In this document: positions 1-6,530 of the stretch, in pieces
Layout: the number at the start of each line of letters is the position of its first letter
How positions within the stretch are numbered: the first letter of the stretch is position 1
Assembly (NCBI GenBank): GCA_036518955.1
Contig: DATDMG010000322.1
Location: forward strand, 1-14,055
Source: DATDMG01 sp036518955
Lineage (GTDB): Bacteria > Actinomycetota > Actinomycetes > Actinomycetales > Kineosporiaceae
Direction of reading: 5' to 3'
Length of the DNA stretch: 14,055 nt
Made by a program: the position numbers and the translations under genes
Notes under the pieces: model-generated
Told to the model about the DNA's origin: nothing
Databases searched by the model: none
The model's input: only the letters and a program-made list of their open reading frames with translations

Positions 1-509
1 CCCTGCGCACGGGCCCACCGGAAGAGGTCCGGCCCCTCCGTCACGGGGGCGTCCCGGGGCACCATCATGGGGTCGGAGAAGGCCGTCACCTGGGCACACA
101 CCGTGTTGAGCAACAGGTGATCGGGCAGGTCCACAGGATGGGCACCGGTACCGGGGCTGAGCGGGTCGACCAGGGTGATGACGCAGGGCCGGCCGGAGAC
201 CTGGGCGTGGGCGAGTGCGCGTTCCAGGACGACCAGGCTGCGGGGGCCGGCCCCCACCACCGTCAGGCGGACGGGACGGGTGGGCACGACGGCCTCGGCC
301 CGACCGATCAGGGTCGCATCCTCGGGTGGAGGAGCCTGATGTGCCGGGAATCTGGGCGAATAACGGTCGGGACAGGTCCTCGTGGCCTTGCTGCCAGGGC
401 CGTCGGTGTTCTCGACCGGACCGCGGAGACGCTCGCTTGTTGTCTGGGGAATGTTTTCCGGAGAGGGGGCCCGGCCGGTGTCGAAGTCAGTGGGGTTCAC
501 GGTCCTCAA
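1..509 (-). CDS. FAD/NAD(P)-binding protein, N-terminal part (runs off left edge)
   Basis: The minus-strand frame is open from position 509 to the window edge, giving 169 whole codons. After a low-complexity, Pro-rich stretch of about 75 residues it reads RLTVVGAGPRSLVVLERAL (residues 81-99). This is a Rossmann-type dinucleotide-binding loop (GAGPRS) followed by a helix. Then come ITLVDPLSPGTGAHP, DHLLLNTVCAQVTAFSDP and DLFRWAR. That order matches the family annotated FAD/NAD(P)-binding protein (NAD_binding_9 type), whose members share a PxGxG stretch and an LLxNTxxxQxTxF stretch. The reaction is unknown. I chose the TTG at 509 because a GGAGGA site (521-516) lies 6 bases upstream; GTG at 500 is an alternative. 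A later start nearer residue 75 is possible because the first part is poorly conserved in character. About 1.08 kb separates it from ABC 4, so it may be a separate transcript. It could be a tailoring enzyme for the peptides, but nothing here shows that. Confidence 0.8.
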   Translation of the reverse strand, partial: MRTVNPTDFDTGRAPSPENIPQTTSERLRGPVENTDGPGSKATRTCPDRYSPRFPAHQAPPPEDATLIGRAEAVVPTRPVRLTVVGAGPRSLVVLERALAHAQVSGRPCVITLVDPLSPGTGAHPVDLPDHLLLNTVCAQVTAFSDPMMVPRDAPVTEGPDLFRWARAQ

Positions 510-1585
510 CGGACGTCCTCCAAGATGCGCCGAAGGCCTGACAGGCCCACGCGTCGGTAATGCAGTCGCGAGGCAATGCGCCTCGGCGTCACTGCACGGG
601 CGCGGCCGAGGCGCTCAGGAATTCTGCGGGCCCGGCGCAGCCGTGACGCGCCGGTGGGCCCGACGGCGATCAGTCATGCGTGCGGTCGGCCGGCGGCCTC
701 CGCCACGTATCCCGCCGACCATGTCGACGGTAACGCGGGGACCGGTCGAGGAGGGCGGCGTGGTGGATACGGCGCTGATGGAACGGATTCACACATCGAC
801 AGACAGAAAGGCGCTCAGCCATCGACACGCACCCAGTCCCCCCAGAGACCTCGGCAAGAATTGCCCAACCCCTCCGATCGAGATCGTAGCTGGAGCCAAA
901 TGACCGTGCAACCGAGCCGCGTTGCGGCCCCGAGCCGTGCCCGCGCCACACGGCACCAAGAGGCTGGGGCAGCGGCTCGGAAGGCGAGGGCGGCTGGACG
1001 AACTGGCTGGGTCCGGGCCCGGACGCCAAGGATGTCCGGTGAGCTGCCGGCGCTGGGCCGGGATGTCCTGGCACCGGTAGAGCGTGACAGCCGTGATTGG
1101 CGTCGTATCCTGGTCATACCCGATGCAGGGCGATCGGATCCGGCGACGCCGGCGACGCCACGGCGGTGGATCGACCTGGGCGAGCGGGTCTGACCGGGAC
1201 CGGGCGGCAGACGATGGTCGACGGGCTCGAGGTGCTCGCGCCTAAGGCCCTGGCCGTGGACGGCCGGCGGGGAGCGCGTCAAACTCCCACTGGCATTGCT
1301 GCTGATCCCGCGGCAGGCCGCGGGAGGGTGGACGGGTTGCTGGCAGTGAACCCATTTCCCGGACACGACCAGCCACGACCCGTTCCCCCCAGGAGTACGG
1401 GGCCCTGGTGCGGGACGTCTGGACCCGGACGCTCCTGAAGGACCCCTCGGGTCCACGCCCCGCGCCGCTGTCACCGCTCCGGTACGGTGATCCCATCGCA
1501 GCCGCGTCGGTCCGTTACCGCTCCTTCCACCACGACGGTGGCCGGTGACCCGGAACTGCTCGCCGCACCAGTGCGTTTGGAATGG
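510..1585. other. about 1.1 kb with no supportable gene
   Basis: This gap lies between the end of ABC 4 and the start of the FAD/NAD(P)-binding gene. Open frames occur on both strands, for example 815-1474 minus and 576-1193 plus. They are rich in Arg, Pro, Gly and Ser, show no domain or motif, and look like the chance frames expected in GC-rich DNA. A plus-strand frame at 1306-1548 is more protein-like near its end (YGALVRDVWTRTLLKDPSG, then PLRYGDPIAAASVRYRSF). It has no convincing start or ribosome binding site and I do not recognise it; it may be the tail of a decayed gene. A plus-strand stretch near 1220-1260 (LEVLAPKALAVDG) faintly recalls a transposase segment but leads nowhere. I saw no strong terminator behind ABC 4; CCACC/GGTGG at 1527-1541 could form only a 5-bp stem. 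Confidence 0.6.
561..596. repeat. imperfect inverted repeat (hairpin) upstream of the FAD/NAD(P)-binding gene
   Basis: TGCAGT (561-566) pairs with ACTGCA (591-596), CGC (567-569) with GCG (586-588), and GAGGC (570-574) with GCCTC (580-584). This leaves a five-base loop and small bulges at 585 and 589-590. No run of T follows on either strand, so a classic intrinsic terminator is not evident. It lies about 50 bases upstream of the likely TTG start at 509, so in that gene's transcript it could be a 5' leader structure or an operator. The function is inferred only from position. Confidence 0.35.
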
Positions 1586-3691
1586 CTACGACGACGGCGG
1601 CCGCTGCCGGTGAACCAGCTGGAAGAACGGCCCGGTATGGTCGCCAAGCAATTCTCCGGGCGAGCCGGTCTGTAGAATCTGGCCGTGCGACATCATCACG
1701 ATCCGGTCCGCGTGCAGGATGGTTGACAGCCGGTGAGCCACGACGATCTGGGTCACGGACATTTCTCTGGAACTTCTGAGGACCAATGCCTGGCTCTCGT
1801 TGTCGAGCGCGCTGGTCGCTTCGTCAAGGAACAGAATCCTCCGCTGGCGGATCAGGGTATGCGCCATCATCAGCCGCTGCCGTTGCCCGCCCGACAGTTC
1901 GGCGCCGCCATCGGACAGCAGCGTCTGCATCCCCATCGGCATCCGGAGGATGTCCTCGTCCAGTCCCGTCCTCCTCGCGGCGGCCCACACTTCACCCGCT
2001 GAGAAACGTCCTGAGCCTGCAATGTTCTCGTAGATGCTGCCTGCGAACGGAGCCGAGTTCTGCAACACCACTCCGCACTGGCGCCTGACCAGCACCATGT
2101 CCAGTTCGCTGGTACTTGCGCCGTCTAGGCGGATCGTTCCCGAAATGGGCCGGCCAAAACCAATCATCAGTCGGAGCAGCGTGGATTTCCCGCATCCGGT
2201 GGGGCCGACGATGGCCACGAACTCCCCAGCCTGGACCTGTATCGAGATGTCCCGCAGCACCATCTCGCCAGTCCGCCCATGCCGGAAGGAGACCCCGCTG
2301 ACGTCGATCGCCCCGGTCAGGCTGCCCGGTGCCGTGCTGCCCGGACGCGCTTCCGGACGTTCATTCAGGATGGGCTTCACCTTGCTGAAGATGGAAACGA
2401 TGGGAGCCGAGGCCAAGGAGGCGGCGGTCACCTGCGCTACCGAGGTGAGGGCGGTCGAGAACGCCACGATGAACGACAGGAAGTGCGCGAACGACAGCGC
2501 CCCGGACATCGGCCCGGCCAGGAGGGCGAAGAGCACCAAGGTCCCAGAGGGCACGTAGGCGCCGTCGACCGCCCTCAGCACGTTGTGCGTGCGATCCACC
2601 CGGGCGGTCCAGCGGCGGTTCCCGGCGTAGGACTCGGCCCAGTGGGCATAGACGAAGGGTTCGGCCGCCGCGACCCGCAGCTTCGGCAGGCCGCGGACCA
2701 TCTGGAGCACCTGGTTCGAGAGCGCGAACTCCAGATCGACGACGTGGCGCAGCGAGGTTGCGAGCTTGACCCGCACAGCGAGGAAGAGCGCGGTGTGGGC
2801 CATCATCAGGCCCAGGGTGACCAGTCCCAGCGGCACGCTGTAATACAGCAGCAGCCCGATACTCGCCACGCCCTGCAGGAATGCCCGGTAGATCACGAAT
2901 ACCGACCCGCTCAGCGTGGAGCGGATCTGGCTGATGCCCATCACCGCGCTGGCCAGTTCTCCGGTGGAGTACCGGGAGAAGAACTCGGCCGGCAGCCGCA
3001 CCAGCCGCCCCCAGAGTGCCGCCTGGACCGTGGCCTCGATCCGGCCTTCCAGCCCCGCCATGGTGAGCGCGCCCAGCACGCCGAGCGCCCCGGAGAGCAG
3101 ACCTGACACCAGGAGCGCTATACCAGCGTGAGCGACCAGGTCCAGGCGGGAGCGCGGCACGTACTCGCCCAGCGTCTGCCCTACCAGGATCGGGATCCCG
3201 AGCCCGGGGACGATCACCGCCAGTCCCGCGATGAGTAGCCGCAGCAGGTCCCCGCCCGCGCCGTGCGCACCCAGCACGAGCAGCCTGATGCCACCGATGG
3301 GCCGGTCGGGCAGAGGGCGGAGCAGCGTCAGCGCATCGCGGTGGATCTCCTGCGCCACCGCCGCGGTGACCCGTTGCCGCCTCTGCCCGGCCCGGACGAC
3401 GTCGTATCCGCCGTGTCGCCACAGCAGCGCCACCGGTTCCCGGGCGCGCCCGTAGTAGCCGATCAGTGGTCCGGTGTGCTGCCGCCACCAGCGGCCGGAC
3501 AGGCAGACCGGCCGGGTCGGGATCCCCGAGGCCTCGGCGAGGCGGCTCACGTGGTCGTCATCCCCGGGCCCTCCGCCCTGAGGCTCCCCGGAGGTAATCT
3601 TCAGCCCGACGGCCCCGGCCACGGTGCGCGCCGTCGCCAGCGCTGCACCGGCGTGGCCGGGGGCCGACCGCGCATCGGGTCCGGGCGTCAT
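1586..3691 (-). CDS. NHLP-type bacteriocin export ABC transporter, permease/ATPase subunit (ABC 4, short form)
   Basis: This 701-residue half-transporter has no peptidase domain. Residues about 1-130 are soluble and include a WWRQHTGPLIGYY segment that also occurs, slightly changed, in ABC 2 (WWRTNIGPLVTYV). Membrane helices span roughly 135-430. The ATPase domain has Walker A GPTGCGKST (496-504), signature LSGGQ (599-603), Walker B ILFLDE (619-624) and switch His653, so all residues needed for ATP hydrolysis are present. The permease shares long stretches with ABC 2, such as LPAEFFSRYSTGELA and GLPKLRVAAAE. Compared with the 997-residue ABC 2 it lacks about 290 N-terminal residues. The start is fixed by an ATGA overlap with the stop of ABC 3, which indicates coupled translation. 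It probably pairs with ABC 3 as the second half of a peptide exporter in the cytoplasmic membrane. The family assignment is firm; the cargo is inferred. Confidence 0.94.
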   Translation of the reverse strand: MTPGPDARSAPGHAGAALATARTVAGAVGLKITSGEPQGGGPGDDDHVSRLAEASGIPTRPVCLSGRWWRQHTGPLIGYYGRAREPVALLWRHGGYDVVRAGQRRQRVTAAVAQEIHRDALTLLRPLPDRPIGGIRLLVLGAHGAGGDLLRLLIAGLAVIVPGLGIPILVGQTLGEYVPRSRLDLVAHAGIALLVSGLLSGALGVLGALTMAGLEGRIEATVQAALWGRLVRLPAEFFSRYSTGELASAVMGISQIRSTLSGSVFVIYRAFLQGVASIGLLLYYSVPLGLVTLGLMMAHTALFLAVRVKLATSLRHVVDLEFALSNQVLQMVRGLPKLRVAAAEPFVYAHWAESYAGNRRWTARVDRTHNVLRAVDGAYVPSGTLVLFALLAGPMSGALSFAHFLSFIVAFSTALTSVAQVTAASLASAPIVSIFSKVKPILNERPEARPGSTAPGSLTGAIDVSGVSFRHGRTGEMVLRDISIQVQAGEFVAIVGPTGCGKSTLLRLMIGFGRPISGTIRLDGASTSELDMVLVRRQCGVVLQNSAPFAGSIYENIAGSGRFSAGEVWAAARRTGLDEDILRMPMGMQTLLSDGGAELSGGQRQRLMMAHTLIRQRRILFLDEATSALDNESQALVLRSSREMSVTQIVVAHRLSTILHADRIVMMSHGQILQTGSPGELLGDHTGPFFQLVHRQRPPSS

Positions 3692-5919
3692 GCCGGGTCG
3701 CCGAGCATCGCCGCATACGGTCCCCCTGCGGCCAGCAGCGCCTTGGGTGTCCCGCGTTCCACCACCGTCCCCCCCGACAGGACGATGATCTCGTCACTGT
3801 TGCGCACCATGCTCAGCCGGTGCGCGATCACCACCAGCGCACAGCCCCGACGGCGCACGTTCACACTGATCCGGTGCTCGGTCTCGGCGTCCACGGCGCT
3901 CGTGGCCTCGTCCAGCACCAGGACGGACGGCGACCGCACCAGCGCCCGGGCGATGTCCAACTGCTGACGTTGACCGCCGGAGAGGTTCCACCCGTCCTGA
4001 CCGACGGCGCTGTGGATCCCCTGCGGCAGCGCGGACACCAGGTCGTCCAGGCAGGCGTCGGCAAGCGCACCTACGACGTCCTCATCAGGGATGCTCGGGT
4101 CCCACAAGGTGATGTTGTCCCGCACGGATCCCTGGAACAGGAAGATGTCCTGATCGACATAGGCCACCGATGCCGCCAGCACGCTGCGGGGGATGTCCGT
4201 GCTCGGTATGCCGTCGAAGCTGACCACTCCGGACCACGGCTGGTGGAGCCCGGCCAGTAGCCGGGAGATGCTGGACTTGCCGCTCCCGGATCTGCCGACG
4301 ATCCCGAGTTGCTCCCCCGGCTCGACGGTGAACGAGATGTCCCGCAGCAGTGGCTCCCCAAGCCTGGCGTAGCCGAACCTCACGGAATCGAACGCCACCG
4401 TGCCAACGAGTCTCGTGCTCCGGTCCGGCTCCGAACGCTCGAGGAGCGAGTCCGCCGGCGCCGTCTCGATGTCCTTGAGGACTATCAGATCAGCGGCGGC
4501 CTCCTGGATGGCGGGGGCGATCCGGCTCTGCTCCGAGGCCGGGCGGCTGACGCTCGACAGCACCGCAAGGACGGCGATCAGCGCCCCCACCGTGATGTGG
4601 CCCTGGATGGCTCGGGCACCACCCGCAAGCAGGACCACCGCCGTGGTCAGCGTCGAGATGGCCGGGGACAGCCCGCCGAGCAGAGCGGGCCGCCTCGACA
4701 ACGCCTGCTGTCTCTGCCGCAGGGCCGCCTGGTGCTGACCCCAGCGGCGGACATACTCCTGCTCGCTGCCGGCAGCTTTGATGGTCTCGATCACCCGGAG
4801 ACAGCTGTAGGCCATCCGCTGAACCGCAGTGCGTTCCACCCGCGCCGCGGCCGTCTCCCCGGCCTGCAGCCACCCCCGCACGTTCATCAGCAGAACGTTC
4901 ACCAGCGAGCCGGACACGGCGATCATCCCTAGGACGACGTCGTAGCGCACGATCAGAGCCATGCTCGTCAGCAGCATCACGCTGCTCGCGAGGGTGGTAG
5001 CCGTCGTGCGTGATACAGCCACGGCCAGCGACTGGTTCAGCCGCAGGCGCTGGGCCACGTCGCCGAGACTGCGCAGACGGAAGAACCCGATCGGCAGCGT
5101 CAGGAGATGCCGCATGAAACGCGACGTTCCCAGAGTCGAGGCCATCAGCTCGCCGCGCGCCAGGAGCCGCTGCTGCACCGAGATCAGCAGTGGGATCAGG
5201 ACAACCACCGTGGCCATCAGGGCGAACAGGGCGCCGCCGGGCCGACTGGTGGAGGTCCGGAAGAGCAGGTTGTAGAAGCCGCTGACGAACACTGCCGGCG
5301 CCGCCGAGTCGACGATCGCGAGGAGGAGCCCGGCGACGACTCCTCCCACAAGGCAGCGCTCGATGCCACTCAGCCGACCCAGCAGCTCCCGAACCGGCTG
5401 TGACGGCTGCCCGCTGGGCTGATAGTCCGGGCCGGGCGCGAAGGTCAGCACCACACCGGTGAAACCCGCTCTGAACTCCTCGATCGTCAGCCGCCGCCGA
5501 CCCCGAGCGGGATCATTGACGTGAACGCCCACCCGCCCCCGACCCCGGCTCCACCCCTCATACACGAGATAATGATTGAAGGACCAGAACAGGATCGCCG
5601 GAGGCGGCAGCGCGGCGAGGGCCGCGATGCTCATCTCCATCGCTGCAGCCGTCAGGCCGTAGGTACGCGCCGCGCGCACCAGGTCACCAGCCCGGGAGCC
5701 ATCCCGCGAGACACCGCACAGCACACGCAGCCGCGGTAGCCCGGCGTACGTGCGGAAATAGGCCAGAACCATGGCCAGAGCTGCCGCACCGCACTCCACC
5801 GATTCCAGCTGAAGCACCGTCGGGGTCCTGACCCTTCGGGGCTTGCTTCGGCCCGGACCAATGCCGGGATTGGGGCCAGAACAGGAGAGGGCGGTGTTCC
5901 GGCCTTGGATGCGGATCAT
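3688..5919 (-). CDS. NHLP-type bacteriocin export ABC transporter, C39 peptidase/permease/ATPase subunit (ABC 3)
   Basis: This 743-residue protein combines a leader-cutting peptidase with an ABC exporter. The C39 domain (about 31-160) has catalytic Cys43 in LESVECGAAAL, His116 in FNHYLVYEG and Asp136 in VNDPARG, all in the expected order. Helices of the permease lie at about 185-465. The ATPase has Walker A GRSGSGKSS (542-550), LSGGQ (646-650), Walker B VLVLDE (666-671) and His700. Its family cuts double-glycine leaders in the cytosol and pushes the released peptide across the membrane. The ATG at 5919 is effectively forced: the frame is closed by TGA at 5940-5938 and no other start lies between. 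Its ribosome site is weak, with GGAG 13 bases upstream. It sits directly downstream of peptide B and overlaps ABC 4 by four bases, so peptide B is the natural first guess for its cargo. It is a paralogue of ABC 1. Confidence 0.96.
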   Translation of the reverse strand: MIRIQGRNTALSCSGPNPGIGPGRSKPRRVRTPTVLQLESVECGAAALAMVLAYFRTYAGLPRLRVLCGVSRDGSRAGDLVRAARTYGLTAAAMEMSIAALAALPPPAILFWSFNHYLVYEGWSRGRGRVGVHVNDPARGRRRLTIEEFRAGFTGVVLTFAPGPDYQPSGQPSQPVRELLGRLSGIERCLVGGVVAGLLLAIVDSAAPAVFVSGFYNLLFRTSTSRPGGALFALMATVVVLIPLLISVQQRLLARGELMASTLGTSRFMRHLLTLPIGFFRLRSLGDVAQRLRLNQSLAVAVSRTTATTLASSVMLLTSMALIVRYDVVLGMIAVSGSLVNVLLMNVRGWLQAGETAAARVERTAVQRMAYSCLRVIETIKAAGSEQEYVRRWGQHQAALRQRQQALSRRPALLGGLSPAISTLTTAVVLLAGGARAIQGHITVGALIAVLAVLSSVSRPASEQSRIAPAIQEAAADLIVLKDIETAPADSLLERSEPDRSTRLVGTVAFDSVRFGYARLGEPLLRDISFTVEPGEQLGIVGRSGSGKSSISRLLAGLHQPWSGVVSFDGIPSTDIPRSVLAASVAYVDQDIFLFQGSVRDNITLWDPSIPDEDVVGALADACLDDLVSALPQGIHSAVGQDGWNLSGGQRQQLDIARALVRSPSVLVLDEATSAVDAETEHRISVNVRRRGCALVVIAHRLSMVRNSDEIIVLSGGTVVERGTPKALLAAGGPYAAMLGDPA

Positions 5920-6020
5920 ACCGGAAACACCACTCCATCAGCATCGTCAGGGCTGCGCGACATCGGTGGCCACCAGAGCCCCGGGAATCTGGCCGAGCTA
6001 ACGGGGTCAGATGAAACCAC
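5916..6020 (-). CDS. possible 34-codon ORF between peptide B and ABC 3 (doubtful)
   Basis: A minus-strand frame opens at GTG (6020) and ends in TGA overlapping the ATG of ABC 3 by the ATGA pattern used elsewhere in this operon. It contains a FPGLWWPP segment and ends GVVFPV. There is no ribosome binding site before the GTG, no double-glycine leader, and the length is within chance. An internal ATG would give only 15 residues. It could be a small coupling ORF that helps ABC 3, whose own ribosome site is poor, but the evidence is only the overlap. I list it so that it is not overlooked, not as a supported gene. Confidence 0.15.
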   Translation of the reverse strand: MVSSDPVSSARFPGLWWPPMSRSPDDADGVVFPV

Positions 6021-6058
6021 TGTTCATTGCTGGAAGCCAGCTTCGGTCATTCTGGGGA

Positions 6059-6262
6059 TCAAAGCCACAGATCCGGCCTGTCGGTCTGCTTGGTCCCGGG
6101 CGCCCCTGGATCGGAAGGGTTCGGGCTCTCTTGGCCGTCCAGCCCGAAGGGTGCCCCCGGAAGACCACCTGCAATGAGGTCCAGCTCATCCTCCGCCAGG
6201 TCCCGGGAGACGAAGCGATCGGGGGCATCCCGCGGTGCCCTTTGGCGAAATATGCGCAACAT
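6059..6262 (-). CDS. double-glycine precursor peptide B (67 aa)
   Basis: This small gene encodes a two-part peptide. The leader, residues 1-33, starts MLRIFRQRAP and ends DLAEDELDLIAGG, a typical double-glycine leader with the acidic-hydrophobic ELDLI pattern read by C39 peptidases. The predicted core is residues 34-67: it begins LPGAPFGLDG, is rich in Pro, Gly and Asp, has no Cys, and ends DRPDLWL. The ATG at 6262 has AAAGGAG six bases upstream; longer in-frame starts at 6280 and beyond have no such site, and the 6280 ATG would lie over it. It follows peptide A by about 100 bases and is followed by ABC 3, a leader peptidase-exporter, after about 140 bases. With no Cys and few Ser/Thr, a lanthipeptide or sactipeptide product is unlikely. 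That it is a secreted peptide is well supported by context; its activity and any modification are unknown. Confidence 0.83.
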   Translation of the reverse strand: MLRIFRQRAPRDAPDRFVSRDLAEDELDLIAGGLPGAPFGLDGQESPNPSDPGAPGTKQTDRPDLWL

Positions 6263-6268
6263 ACCTGA

Positions 6269-6275
6269 CTCCTTT
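6269..6275 (-). promoter_or_regulatory. ribosome binding site of peptide B
   Basis: AAAGGAG on the minus strand lies six bases before the ATG at 6262. This near-perfect Shine-Dalgarno match decides the start of peptide B against the in-frame ATG at 6280. Confidence 0.8.
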
Positions 6276-6362
6276 GACATGCATCTCACGGGTTTGGATT
6301 CTGCCAACTTCCGCACTCTTTCCGCTCCGGCCATCGTGACGCCCCGGAGGTAGCTCACTCGC

Positions 6363-6530
6363 TCACAGGTAGGGCGGGTAGGGAGTTGTGCCGGCATCGC
6401 CTGCCGCGAGTTGGTCGAGTTCCTGCTCCGAGAATGTCGCCGCGGTGGGTTCGTCGTGATCGGCTTCCCGGTCACGTGTGCCGGGAACTTCTCGCTCCGG
6501 GATCTGTTCGGAGGTCTCTACTTCGAACAT
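6363..6530 (-). CDS. double-glycine-like precursor peptide A (55 aa)
   Basis: This gene is easy to miss because of its length. The peptide begins MFEVETSEQIPEREVPG, is strongly acidic, and its leader ends TFSEQELDQLAAG at residue 44. That matches the ELDxxAxG pattern of peptide B, with Ala-Gly in place of Gly-Gly at the cut site. The predicted core is only eleven residues, DAGTTPYPPYL, with no Cys or Ser, two Thr, three Pro and two Tyr. The ATG at 6530 has AAGGAG eight bases upstream, inside the end of the lipoprotein gene, and the two frames overlap by 13 bases. It is placed between a complete exporter set (HlyD-like, ABC 1, ABC 2) and peptide B. A signalling peptide, a bacteriocin, or a tyrosine-modified RiPP are all open; no modifying enzyme is seen here. 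Leader cleavage after residue 44 is a prediction from the motif. Confidence 0.84.
   Translation of the reverse strand: MFEVETSEQIPEREVPGTRDREADHDEPTAATFSEQELDQLAAGDAGTTPYPPYL

Noticed and set aside
1097..1438. Plus-strand segment VLAPKALAVDG, faintly like an ISAs1-type transposase
   Set aside because: The likeness covers about a dozen residues and the flanking frame has no DDE motifs. No terminal inverted repeats or target duplications were seen.
815..1474. 219-codon minus-strand frame in the left gap
   Set aside because: Composition is dominated by Arg, Ser, Gly and Pro, there is no ribosome site or recognisable motif, and overlapping plus-strand frames are equally long.
1527..1541. CCACC/GGTGG stem behind ABC 4 as a transcription terminator
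   Set aside because: The stem is only five base pairs with no T tract, too weak to call.
6059..6475. A longer, 138-codon reading of the peptide B frame starting at 6475
   Set aside because: It crosses peptide A on the same strand in another frame, its extra N-terminus has no domain, and the only good ribosome site selects the ATG at 6262.
6059..6530. Lanthipeptide or sactipeptide precursors
   Set aside because: Neither core contains Cys, Ser/Thr are few, and no LanM, LanB/C or radical-SAM gene is in the window.
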